A model generated the notes under the pieces. It saw only the letters and a list, made by a program, of their open reading frames with translations. It did not search any database and had not been told where the DNA came from. Shown here piece by piece: positions 51,164 through 61,620 of a stretch of 64,000 nucleotides of DNA (position 1 is its first letter; the number at the start of each line of letters is the position of its first letter). Source of the DNA: Osedax fenrisi (Eukaryota > Annelida > Polychaeta > Sabellida > Siboglinidae). A program made the translations under genes and the position numbers. Where the stretch lies: contig OZ025244.1 of the NCBI GenBank assembly GCA_964019155.1, positions 41,130,389 through 41,194,388 on the forward strand, read 5' to 3'.

Positions 51164-54100
51164 ATATATAATATATATATATATATATTTTGTGAGTGTT
51201 TTTTTATCAATACTTATTTAAAAAATTATATATATGAACATTTTATAGAAATATATAAACTAAAAAATAATCAATTGTAAATATAATGTAATAAGTATTA
51301 TTGATATATATATAAAAAATAATCATAAATAAAAAAGTTATTATTCTTTAAAAAATAGCATTTTTCCCATTGATCTTATACATGCAACGTTTGGTTCCTT
51401 TAAGATATAATAATATAAATTAATTTGTAGTTTGATCAGTTTGTCTACACTCGTATCACAAGTAAGTGTGTATATCGTATATATTACACATATATTAATT
51501 TAGTTATTAATTCATAATATTCATAAAATATTGAAACAATTTTAACATGAATTACATTATAGAGATAATACTGCAATTGAAATAATTAGATTTGATGTTT
51601 TCTAAATGTAAATTTCATTATATCATTTTAAATATCTAAATAAAATCTTAGTTAAGGTCAGTTATTGGATTAAATTAGAGTTATTTGGTATGTATCAATA
51701 ACAAATAAAATATAATTGCTAAAATATTTATTATATCACGATCGGTGTTATATAATAATTAGAATATATATATTTATAGAAAACAACTCTGTAATCGTTG
51801 ATATTGAATAACATCATAGCATACGCGCACAATCGTTAGTGAACAACTTCTAAATAAGTTCCTTATCTCATGTCTTCGTATTATCATGATTAAAGCGCGT
51901 ACGTATGTGTTTCAAGAGGTTTCAAGATACCCGTGGATATAACACTCATGTCTTATAGCTCATGTGAAGGCAATCGCTAGCATTCTATGCTAAAGCTGTA
52001 TTCATACCACAACAACAACCCAATATTAACTTTTTACAGAGACTAGATGAGATGCAGGTGTAATATGTAGTGTAAAAGTGTTTAAATACAGTGATTTGAG
52101 GAATTTGTATTTGTATTTGTATCGAATAGATAACCAAATTTTTATCGTATATGAATAGATAATGATGTAAAAAAAAACGCGTTTTTTATTAATTTTTATT
52201 AAAAACATGTTTTGTACGATTTTTTCCATTTTTATCCAGTCATCTATTACAAAAAATAAAATTACTTAAATAAAGTAAATATGTTGTTAAATATTAAAAT
52301 AATATTAAAGTAAGTACATATTATATGAATAATCATTATTAATTCGAATAAGATATTATCTGTATTATAAGCATCATTACATCATATTGTCATACTATAC
52401 ATTATTATGATAATTATAATTATTATAATATTTATTTTGTTACAATATAACACTGAGTATTTCTATATTATTTAATGTTATAGACATGGAGATTGTATCA
52501 CAATCTATGTATAATATACATTGTATTTGTATATAATTAATATTATAAAACTATATGAACTTTCATATTTCTTTTATAATAAATTATTATAAATAATAAA
52601 GTAAAATTAGATTTCTTTTTGATATAATAAATTTTATAATAATATATATTATGTTAATATATAATATAATATATATTATTTATTATATCAATACATAAAA
52701 TACATCTAATTTTACTTTATTATAATATTAATATTATATTTGTATACATTTATCATTACATTTTTCAATTATTATACAATTTATTATATAAAAATATAAA
52801 CGAAATCTAATTTTACTTTATTACTATAATAATAATATTATATTGTTATACATTTATTAAATAATAATTGGGTTTATTAATAATAATAATTTAGTATTTT
52901 TTTGCAATCTTATTTTTATTTTGTTTATTTATATTTTAATTTGAATAACATATTAAATAAGTAGTTGTATTTGTTACATGTATTTGATACCGTACCATAA
53001 CCGAATGCGTACACAACTTAGCCCAGCACTATACAAGCTACACTTGTCATTTTGGTAATAAATTAAATATATGCATATATTATATTATCAGAAGTATCAC
53101 CTTCTAAAAGTACTTGATGATGATAGCTAGTATATCTAAATGGTATAGTATTATTAATTGTATTACACACATTCTTCTAAAGAACATTCTAAATATCTAT
53201 GTCTAATTGCATTTATAATACATTTATTAACTATTAAATTGTTATTGTTATTGTTATTTTGATTTGGTGGAGTCCTTTCATCCCATCCAGGAACTTAGAT
53301 TCACTTATAACCATATATGGGTGTACTGTCCCTTTAAATCTAATCTCATGTTAAGGCATCCATGATTTTAACGAGAGACGATCATTTATTTATACACAAT
53401 TATATAAGATCACTTCTAAATAATATTTTAGGACCCATTTTATAAAATTAATTAATGGTCCGGACGAGATTCGAACCCGTGTCCTACTGCTTGTGTGTCT
53501 GACACCTTAGCCACTGAGCCACACAGGCAGTTAAATATATCATACATATGAAAAACTAGTGTGTGATAAAGAAGGTGATTCAATAGATAGATGTGTGAAC
53601 TACGTAAACTTATAATCCTCATTACGAATTGAACAGCCTACAGCTTACTGATCATATCACAATTACACGTATGTAATATAATACACACAGATTACATAGG
53701 ACTCCTGATGATAGGAGAGTGTCTAGTACTTATCTATATGATATATATAAACTACATTAATTTAAACATATATACACATATAGACATATATACATATATA
53801 CATACATATATATATATATACACATATATTCTACGAATACAAGTTAACATTAATTAAATAATAGATATAAAGTAATCACGTATCGGTGGCTATGACTGTA
53901 ACACGATTTCACTGACGTACTGTACAATAGTTACTTCAGACTAATAGCGTGTATCAAAGGCACTATGTATAGAGGGTGTATAGCTATTAGCTATACCCTG
54001 CCTTATAGAAGTACAGACACGGGTGTGCCAAACTATAAATGTGCATGAGAATCACTACAATCGTTTAAATTATTCACTTTTGAACATTTTTCCGATGAAA

Positions 54101-57100
54101 TATAATTTTTTATAAATATATAAATTTAAACATCGATAATGATTCAAACAATTTATCTTGTAAAAAATAAAATCTCAAAAATATATACATTGATCTCAAT
54201 TAAATTTATATATTTAAAATATATTTTTAAATAATAAAAAATTTAACTAATTTTCATATAAATTGTAAAACTAAAATATAATTATTATTATTAGAACATT
54301 TTAATAAAGTAAGTGTTAATAATTGTAATAATGAAGTTTAACAATGGTTAATCCTATTGTAATGTTTAATATTGTAGCATACACACACATATTCAATTAT
54401 GATAATAAAACAGGAGATTATATCTATTAAACTAGATTGTAAAGCATATATATTTTATCCAGATTTTGAAAGTGACATTAAATATATAATGCATTTTTAC
54501 TAAAAATATTGTTAACTAATATATTATTAAATGTAAATGATGACATCTTAAAATTACCGTGATATATGTCATGAGACGGACGGACAAGTGGAGAACATCT
54601 ATTCGTCGTTAGTATGTCGTTCATACATTCATTTATTAACACTTATCATTATTATTATGAATCATAATTGATGATTATAAATGTGATTCTGCCAATCAGT
54701 GCGCTGTGTGCGCTTCATTTTGTGAAATAGGTTATTATTATAATTTGTATTTCACGATACATTAACACGCACTACTTTATTATGATTATAAATGTGAGGC
54801 GGCGGCGGTGGCGGCCAATCAGTGTACAGCTAAGTGTGTCGGTGGAGAGGGAAGGTTAACCGTGGGAGCGCAGGTAATCATAATCATCGTCCTTCTGTTC
54901 TCCTTCTGACACGTACTTCTTCTGCTGTCACCGCTACCGTATTCCAGTAACATCCATCCATCTATCGCAATGTATTATGCAATATGTAATGTGTTATGCA
55001 ATATGTAATGTGTTATGCAATATGTAACGTGTTATGCAATATGTAACGTGTTATGCAATATGTAACGTGTTATGTAATATGTAATGTGTTATGTAATATG
55101 TAATGTGTTATGCAATATGTAATGTGTTATGCAATATGTAATGTATTATGCAATATGTAACGTGTTGTGCAATATGTAATGTGTTATGCAATATGTAATG
55201 TATTATGCAATATGTAACGTGTTATGCAATATGTAATGTGTTATGCAATATGTAATGTGTTATGCAATATGTAACGTGTTATGCAATATGTAATACGAGA
55301 TAATACATAATGATAATATATATTCATTTTGTTCTATTATATAGTGGACGTACATTATCGTGATAATAGTAGTTACTTTACTATATCTTAATGCAGTGTT
55401 GTCAGTGTGTGTTATAGTAATATGTTTAAAATTTGCTTGAATTCAAATATATTTACATATAGGGTATATGTAATATAGTATATTTGTATATGAAACAACT
55501 ATACGTATTATATATAAACACAATTTAGCAGATTATTTAATCTATTTTATATAACGTATAAAAATGTATTATAATATAATTTATTTTAGTTTATTAAGCA
55601 TTAAATAATAATATCAACGAACGAAGAAGAATTAAATATATACGTAAAGGCTTATTATGCATAATAAAATATGGAAAATTAATGAATAATAAGTAAATGT
55701 AAACATTTTAAGCTCGTACTACAAACTGGAACGCTAGATAAGTAAAGCGTATTTAAGCCGCGCTAGTATCAAACCTCCGGCGAAAATATCAGTGTCTGTA
55801 ACGCGGCCGAGGTTAAAGGTCGACTCAGGCTTCTTCTTGTATTGAGTGACACCCGCTTTATCGGTGGTCAACGACTTGCAGATAGACACGGTGTAAGTGA
55901 AGTCGCCACTAACCACAGTGAACCTGGAGTCATGGGCTACCTGTTATCTCACTATGGTATGGTATGACTCATACTACCATGGGCTAGCTGTTACCTCACT
56001 ACGGTACGGTATGACTCATACTATCATGGGCTAGCTGTTACTTCACTATGGTCCGGTATGACTCATACTATCATGGGCTAGCTGTTATCTCACTATGGTA
56101 CGGTATGACTCATACTATCATGGGCTAGCTGTTACCTCACTATGGTACGGTATGACTCATACTATCATGGGATAGCTGTTACCTCACTATGGTACGGTAT
56201 GACTCATACTATCATGGGCTAGCTGTTATCTCACTATGGTACGGTATGACTCATACTATCATGGGCTAGCTGTTACCTCACTATGGTACGGTATGACTCA
56301 TACTATCATGGGCTAGCTGTTACCTCACTATGGTACGGTATGAATCTTACTATCGACAAAGATATATAATTCGCGCGAAATTGTGTAATTTAATTTTGTA
56401 TATAAAAACCAACATCGCCATCTATTTAACGTCAGTTTTCGAAACTACCCGTTGTTTATGATGTAAATTCGTAACAAACTATACTCTTTTAAAATTTAAA
56501 ATAATATATTTTAAATTATTATTTACATGATGAAAACTAGGTGGTCGTTACTAATATATAACAAATCAATAGGATGTGTTGGTTTTATATGCTATACATA
56601 GAAGTATAATAAGAAAAAGCTTATTTATATTGCATGTATATTAATAGAGCATTGAAAACATGTATGAAAATCTATATATAAAATACAAGGTTACAATTAA
56701 TCGGTTACAGGAGAAAGTCGGCTCATTTAAAAACGCATATATTATTAGGATTGTATTATTATGATTATTAGGATTGCCGCCGAATCACGATTGATAGTAT
56801 GTGCAGATATATTAATGGGGCGGACGTTGTAATTTAAACTGACTGTTCATTTAAAATGTGAGTCTACCTCCAGTGCTGAATACTGACATCGGCTTATTGG
56901 CATAAGTTACCGGCCTAACAGAGAGTTCAATTAAAATTTCGCGGAGAGCGTTATATTTCTCAGTATTGTATTCACAGAGTGTTGAAGTTGTGTACTATAT
57001 ATACATACATATCATAATAGCATATACTTATATATTAATATAATATTATATAAGCCCTACACGAATTGTTTATTTGAACTCTGGGTTAGAAACGTGACAT

Positions 57101-58044
57101 ATTGGGGGACGATGTCAGTCTAAATCCCTCCAGTTACAAATAAAACCTACTATTGTACTATATCGAATATAGACCATTTTTGTTTTAATTAATATTTATG
57201 CGATCAAATTTGAAATACTCATTTCGGCAATTGGCACACTAGTGTACAATGTACACTGTAAATGTTAAAATTAGTATACATCTTACTAAAATTAGATGAT
57301 CTTACTAAAAATGTAAACAAGAAACAAATAAATATATTCTATATTATTTGTATTATAATAATATATTATTATAAATATTTATGAAAATATAGATATATTA
57401 TTTATTAAATATATTTAACATATAATTATTATAATAATTACAAATTACTAAATAATTTACAATAATACAATTTGTTTACTATCAGATAATATGACGGATG
57501 TAATTAAATAACTAAAAATTTATATTTTATATTATTAATAATTATTAGTAATAATAATTAAATTATTATAATACTTATCTAATAAGTTATTAATAATAAT
57601 ATATTAATATGTATATACTATATAATTTAACAATTAATATAGTATTATACTAAGTTACTTAAAACAAAATATATAAATTACTATTATCATTATTATCCGA
57701 AATATCATTTTTTAAATAATTTATATTACTAATTTAATAATTAAATAAATATTATAATTATTATATAATATATACAAATTTAGTTTACAAAATTATTACA
57801 ATGTAATATTTTATTTTAAATATAGGTATTACATATTATTAAGTGAATACTAAAGTATACTTATGTACGCAATAATAACTCACTTCTCATTAACAAGTTT
57901 TTGCAAACGAATTAATCCAGTTCTTTGACTACTAGCTTTATGCTTCCTTAAAACGCAATCACCTATTAAATTATCTTCTGCATATATAATACATATGGAA
58001 TAAATTAATATCAAGTTTAATAATGCAAGAATATGGCTTTGCAT
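45406..58044 (-). CDS. M6PR: Cation-dependent mannose-6-phosphate receptor, six-exon gene
   Basis: The product carries mannose-6-phosphate-tagged acid hydrolases from the trans-Golgi to endosomes. I assembled six exons by GT/AG borders, reading phase and fit to the family; joined, they give about 260 residues (human about 277). Residues 1-22 are a signal peptide (cut after YA). The lumenal MRH lectin domain has six cysteines (C30, C69, C121, C134, C153, C165) and all four family ligand residues (Q81, R94, E124, Y155). One span covers about 175-198. The tail keeps RFVKGQRG, the FW sorting pair (215-216), GNLIADG and a cysteine (C231) where vertebrate tails are palmitoylated. Sequons lie at N146 and N150. 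Exons 2-6 are much richer in G+C than their surroundings. Introns are 0.8-3.8 kb; intron 3 holds a SINE. A terminal acidic dileucine is not seen: TAG at 45406-45408 ends the frame, unless the GTTAGT donor leads to a seventh exon. Confidence 0.92.
45411..45516 (-). CDS. M6PR: M6PR exon 6 (cytosolic tail)
   Basis: 106 nt starting in phase 0 after an excellent acceptor (CTCTCTCTCTTGTACACAG). It encodes DGTDFLCRCDRSS, a serine-rich stretch and PREYKPVDNNYT. Joined to exon 5 it restores GNLIADG-x-DF-x-CR, the conserved tail core of the family. It ends in phase 1 at a donor-like ACAG|GTTAGT; unspliced, the next codons are Gly and a TAG stop. The 22-bp minisatellite begins immediately beyond. Confidence 0.9.
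45517..48787 (-). other. M6PR intron 5
   Basis: A 3.3-kb intron, very AT-rich. It has an imperfect inverted pair (AATTACCGACCC at 46641 and GGGTCGGTAAT at 47162) and a GT-rich tract (47650-47708). AATAAA on the minus strand (48404-48399) could serve an alternative transcript that reads through exon 5. Confidence 0.6.
48788..48914 (-). CDS. M6PR: M6PR exon 5 (membrane span and proximal tail)
   Basis: 127 nt, phase 2 to phase 0. It encodes FFTFLLAYIVFGFLYMRFVK, then GQRGVNQIPNLHFWYKCGNL and IA. The acceptor follows a good pyrimidine tract (TTCTATTTACATTCAG). The donor is GCC|GTTAGT. Reading on past the donor stays open for 20 codons to a TAA at 48725, but that loses the conserved DG-x-DF-x-CR continuation found in exon 6. 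Confidence 0.92.
48915..50903 (-). other. M6PR intron 4
   Basis: A 2.0-kb intron. A moderately GC-rich patch at 49430-49700 contains a repeated CCCTAGTTTAAC and many CTAG words, but no exon-like reading. A TGGTT(T)-rich run lies at 50150-50215. Confidence 0.6.
50904..51037 (-). CDS. M6PR: M6PR exon 4 (end of MRH domain, start of membrane span)
   Basis: 134 nt, phase 0 to phase 2. It encodes IKFRYVEENNSKNESCYYLF, ELEHPKACDAVAPSG and RSAGTIFCI. The acceptor is CAACAG|ATT with a TGCTAAC branch-point-like motif about 22 nt upstream; the donor is AT|GTTTAC. An alternative upstream acceptor (51092) would create a stop or frame conflict. It carries ligand Tyr 155 and the last two lumenal cysteines. 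Confidence 0.9.
51038..54860 (-). other. M6PR intron 3
   Basis: A 3.8-kb intron with a long (TA)n tract at 51121-51187, a SINE at 53236-53530, TA/CA microsatellites near 53770-53825, and two related segments (GATTATAAATGTGA...CCAATCAGTG) at about 54675 and 54783, the second with a (GGC)n tract. Confidence 0.6.
53236..53530 (-). mobile_element. tRNA-derived SINE, copy 2 (in M6PR intron 3)
   Basis: Same family as 38126-38430 with a cleaner head: GCCTGTGTGGCTCAGTGGCT (A box) and GGGTTCGAATC (B box) on the minus strand, then the family body and the tail AAAGGACTCCACCAAATCAA with AATAACAAT repeats. It lies in the same orientation as the receptor gene. Confidence 0.85.
54861..54961 (-). CDS. M6PR: M6PR exon 3 (MRH domain, middle)
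   Basis: 101 nt, phase 1 to phase 0. It encodes GWMLLEYGSGDSRRSTCQKE and then NRRTMIMITCAPT. The CQKENRR block corresponds to the family's C-x-K-E-x-RR with the ligand glutamate (E124). The acceptor is GCGATAG|AT, six bases from the 19-bp minisatellite; the donor is ACG|GTTAAC. It has no in-frame ATG-led frame of useful length, so it is easily missed. Confidence 0.9.
54969..55295. repeat. 19-bp minisatellite upstream of M6PR exon 3
   Basis: About 17 tandem units of GTTATGCAATATGTAA(T/C)GT, very homogeneous. It fills more than a third of the 812-bp intron 2 and starts six bases from the exon 3 acceptor AG. Confidence 0.95.
55775..55923 (-). CDS. M6PR: M6PR exon 2 (MRH domain, first part)
   Basis: 149 nt, phase 2 to phase 1. 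It encodes FTVVSGDFTYTVSICKSLTT, then AGVTQYKKKPESTFNLGRV and TDTDIFAG. It supplies the second cysteine and the ligand residues Q81 and R94. Acceptor is CTCCAG|G; donor is GGAG|GTTTGA, weaker than the others. The 47-bp minisatellite starts six bases upstream of the acceptor AG. Confidence 0.92.
55924..57883 (-). other. M6PR intron 1
   Basis: A 2.0-kb intron. Besides the minisatellite it contains a GC-richer island at 56880-56975 that is open on the minus strand for about 33 codons (REILIELSVRPV, then ANKPMSVFSTGG), of no recognised family; it could be an alternative exon or chance. Confidence 0.55.
55931..56350. repeat. 47-bp minisatellite upstream of M6PR exon 2
   Basis: About nine tandem 47-bp units starting CATGGGCTAGCTGTTACCTC and ending ...GGTATGACTCATACTAT. 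On the transcribed strand each unit contains GAGGTAAC, a good 5' splice-site match, and TAACAG, an acceptor-like word. Confidence 0.95.
57884..58044 (-). CDS. M6PR: M6PR exon 1 (signal peptide)
   Basis: Starts at ATG 58044 and encodes MQSHILALLN, a hydrophobic core and YAEDNLIGDC, then LIRLQKLVNE. It ends in phase 2 at the strong donor AA|GTGAGT (57883-57878). The first lumenal cysteine is C30. It is more AT-rich than the other exons. The promoter side has no recognisable motif, and an untranslated first exon further upstream cannot be excluded. Confidence 0.85.
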
Positions 58045-58255
58045 AACTATTTTAAATTGTAAAAATAACTTATTATATTACAATTATACGCAATATATTC
58101 AAAATATATTTATAACTCAATCTAGGCAACGTCAATCACATGAATATGAATATGTAGGGTTCAAATGTCAAACTGAAGACAACACAAATAGTAGATATTT
58201 TAAATATTCACCTTCAGACTCTCGCTTCATATCATGACCTATATCTTGTTATAAT
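58045..58255. promoter_or_regulatory. Upstream region of M6PR (no clear promoter)
   Basis: The 200 bp upstream of the start codon are AT-rich without a CpG island or a positioned TATA/Inr pair I would trust. The start of transcription is unknown. Confidence 0.25.
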
Positions 58256-58261
58256 TAACAT

Positions 58262-58467
58262 TTTATACATAGAGCTAAAGAGAAAGATTTCTCTCTAGCT
58301 CTATGAGTCTATACCATGGCTATATGATATTCGCTATATCTATTGTATATTACCAATATAAAAATATAAAATACTGTATAATTGAACCCTAGATTTCTTA
58401 TAATATCTATAATCATATATAATAGCTTTAAATTTATTACAATAGCAAGGACATGTCCTTGACAATA

Positions 58468-58513
<46 letters not shown>

Positions 58514-58623
58514 TCTTTAGCTTTATTGATTCAAATTTTAAAAATAAATGTATTTTATATATATATAATATTATGTATTACAATAGCAAGGACATGTCCT
58601 TGACAATAGCTATTGTAATACAT

Positions 58624-58661
<38 letters not shown>

Positions 58662-58720
58662 CATTTATTTTTAAAATTTGAATCAATAGAGCTAAAGAAA
58701 TTTCTCTCTAGCTATGTTTG
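58262..58720. repeat. Foldback repeat with nested palindromes
   Basis: Contains the hairpin AGAGCTAAAGAGAAAGATTT / CTCTCTAGCTCT (58270-58304) and its near copy at 58686-58716. Two exact palindromes CAAGGACATGTCCTTG lie at about 58447-58462 and 58588-58603. An approximately 50-bp inverted pair (TTGATTCAAATTTTAAAAAT at 58527 and its inverse ending near 58686) encloses the second one. TA tracts separate the parts. Confidence 0.7.
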
Positions 58721-58825
58721 AATCCCATAAGATATTATTCATCCAGTATACTAACACCTATAGGTGTGCGTATACAATCATGATTGGAATAAGATATTTG
58801 CAAATATCTGTGAATTTTCATGAAT

Positions 58826-58862
<37 letters not shown>

Positions 58863-59835
58863 GATATTAGCAATGGCTTTGGTATTAGCAAAGCCCTTTG
58901 GTAGTAGTAGGTATGTGTAATAGTATACCTATGTGTATTATTGTAGTTGTGCATACCCTATACTATAGGGCCTATAGGTTTACAACTATAATATGTATAC
59001 ATATACTATATTGTGGTACATATAAAGTTTCAATACACTGTAAACACGAAGCGCACTGAATGAAAACATGGCGTCATGCAACTCACGCTAAGGGTGATTA
59101 TAGAATTTTTTTTTTTTTGTGGACAAATCGCATCTTATAGCTATTGAAATTCTAATAATATATGTATACTTCACTTTTTTTTTGAGTCATTTTTTACGAC
59201 AACTCATACTGTCAATCTTTTTTTTAGTCATTTTTTACGATTTTTTACATGTCCTACTGTTCAAATTGCAAGAAATTTCCAGGAAATTTTTTTTTAATTC
59301 TATTTTTTATATTTTCTATTCCATTATTATAAAATAAATAGTGTGTTAAAATTTGATAACAAAATATTCATTACAAAGGTTTAAATACTTATTTTTTTTA
59401 TAATTTAATTCATTTTTTATATAGTAATATTTGTATCTAACTACTGTATCTACTTCACAAGGCTTTCATGTGACCTTAGTTTAATAAAAATATAAATACA
59501 ATTTTGTGTTTCATTTAAGGGTATATTTATTAAGAAAAACATAGTCCAATGTTAATCTGTTAGGTCCTAGCACACCCATGATAATACAAGGTAGGTCCTA
59601 GCCCCACCATGATAAGGGTAGGTTTCAGCTCTAGTTTAGTTCGTTTAAGCACTATATGGATGAGTCTAACATATCCCTATATACTAAAATAATACTATTA
59701 TATACAGTAGTATATAAACCTATAATATTGTCTACTACTAAATGTATCTAATGTGTGTGTTATTATAATATACCTTTAATGTATCATATTTCATAATTTT
59801 GTAAATATTATCAACATAGACAAACTTATTTTGAT
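58721..59835. other. AT-rich non-coding DNA
   Basis: A duplicated GTAGGTCCTAGC...CCATGAT block at 59562-59615 and T-rich stretches near 59108-59300. No gene seen. Confidence 0.4.
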
Positions 59836-60012
59836 TGGTTGGTCAGCACACCCACAAAATCGTTCCAGCGCCCCTAGTAAAAGAAGAAGAGGAAGTCCCA
59901 GAAAAATCTGGCTGGCTAAAATAGTTGAATGTGCGGGTTTCAGAAATGGATCCGACACAACTACTAGAGGCTACTCAGAACCATGACGTATGGAGATGAA
60001 CTTGCTTTTCAG
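59836..60012 (+). pseudogene. LINE ORF2 C-terminal tail
   Basis: Plus-strand frames contain SKRRRGSPRKIWLAKIVECA followed, in another frame, by EATQNHDVWR. The RRG(R/S)P-(R/K)-K-x-W...W-R pattern is the tail of the same LINE type seen at 40125. Followed by AATAAGTAAGTATG. Confidence 0.55.
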
Positions 60013-60426
60013 CGATTCATATTACCCCTATGATCTAGTCTAGTGAATAAGTAAGTATGTTATGTAATCTATTTAATTGTATTATTGTATAATCAATGAG
60101 TCCAATATACAATACTTTATAACCTAAACTAACTGCACATTATCTATAGTTGTATACAACCTATAATATACCTAGATTGTTCCGTATGACTACAAGAGGA
60201 GCCCTACAATGATACGCTGTTTCAATACAACATAAACAGTAAGTTATCATTAAGGATGTGTGTCTTCTTACACTACCTTACAATGTGTTCAGCTAGTAAT
60301 ATGCACTATGTGTATTCTATTATCCTTAAGGATATAATCATTTATATTAATTATATCAATTTGTGCTATTTAATTATATATTGCTATTAAAATTGAATAA
60401 TAAATATATATATATCACCAATATAA

Positions 60427-60790
60427 ATCGGCGGAAGGCTATTATGGAATGTAAAGTTTGCAGACTATATTGCTCTGTTAGTAGGTACAAAGGACGAAAG
60501 TCAAGAACTGATAAATCTACTGGCTAATAGTGCTACTAGATATGGTATTGAGAGTAATGCAGAAAAAGTAAGATAATAGTGGTTAGTAATAATTCTTCAA
60601 TACATGCAAACATCACTCTTTATGGGAACAAACTAGAGAAAGTGAATAAGTTATGTTATCTAGGCGCAACCCTCTCAAAAGATGGATCTTGTGAAAGATA
60701 AATTAAGATTAGATCTTACAACATCTGCTACGATACGCTTATACACCATATGGAATAGCAAACATATTAACTTTAAGTTATAATTTGTAC
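60427..60790 (+). pseudogene. LINE RT fragment (palm and thumb)
   Basis: Reads NVKFADYIALLVGTKDESQE and LINLLANSATRYGIESNAEK, then, after a frame change, NKLEKVNKLCYLGATLSKDG. This is the 'F-A-D-D-I-ALL...L-x-x-Y-G-(L/I)-x-x-N-x-x-K...YLG' region of LINE RT; the second catalytic Asp is Tyr here (FADY), so the copy is inactive. The 'CYLGATLSKDG' segment is the counterpart of 'FKYLGAWIDSS' at 31200. Confidence 0.78.
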
Positions 60791-61262
60791 CTTGTAATCT
60801 ATATATAGGTTTTAATTACCTTCTTATTTGTTATAAACTATTTATATTTATATCCTATATTATGTTTTAGATATATACATATATAATGATATACAATAAC
60901 CGATATAAAGATCACATCACTGAATGTATAGTGAACATGTTTACCTACAAGATATACATAACCCTCTTATAGGTCCTATATTAGTTAAGGGTAGGCGCTG
61001 GAGTTAAAATGTGTTAAATAATTTAATTTTTACAATATTTTTTTATTATGTATTATCCAAGTTCTGTATTTTATTTATAATATCCTAAATTTTTTTTGAG
61101 TATTTCTATCAATATAAAGTGTTTTAGGAGTAATAAATTTATAAATATATTTTGTATTTATGTAAATACTTGTAATATGTAATATTATATTACGATTTAT
61201 AAGAATAATCGTTTAATTTAAAAATTTCTAGATTTATTTTAGCATAGATCATAGATTAAATA
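60791..61262. other. AT-rich non-coding DNA
   Basis: No feature recognised. Confidence 0.4.
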
Positions 61263-61620
61263 GCATGGATCATAACAAGAATTCGACTGCAAGGACATGA
61301 ACACATACTTGCGGGAGTTATATTTATAATGCGGGAGTTGAAATATTCAAATAAATATACATACGCGTGAAAGTAGATCCGAATGAAAGTAGATCCTAGC
61401 ATATAGTAATTATATATATATATGTATGTGATAAAAATAAATCTAGCTCCAGCTAGATTCGAATTCGGGACTTTCTGCTTAGAACGCATCATTTATAGCA
61501 CTGAGCCACAACCCATGTTATATATTATGCTATTTATTTTCCTATTTAAAAAACATTTATATATATATATATATTATAAATAAATTATTAAAAAAAAAAA
61601 TTACAATTACAATTATTACT
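61263..61620 (+). repeat. Head module of satellite element, copy 3
   Basis: Nearly identical to 33755-34140 (GGATCATAACAAGAATTCGA start at about 61269) but without the roughly 30-bp insertion, so its minus-strand tRNA-like block (61446-61517) is continuous: A box TGGCTCAGTGC and B box region GAATTCGAATC. Confidence 0.8.
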
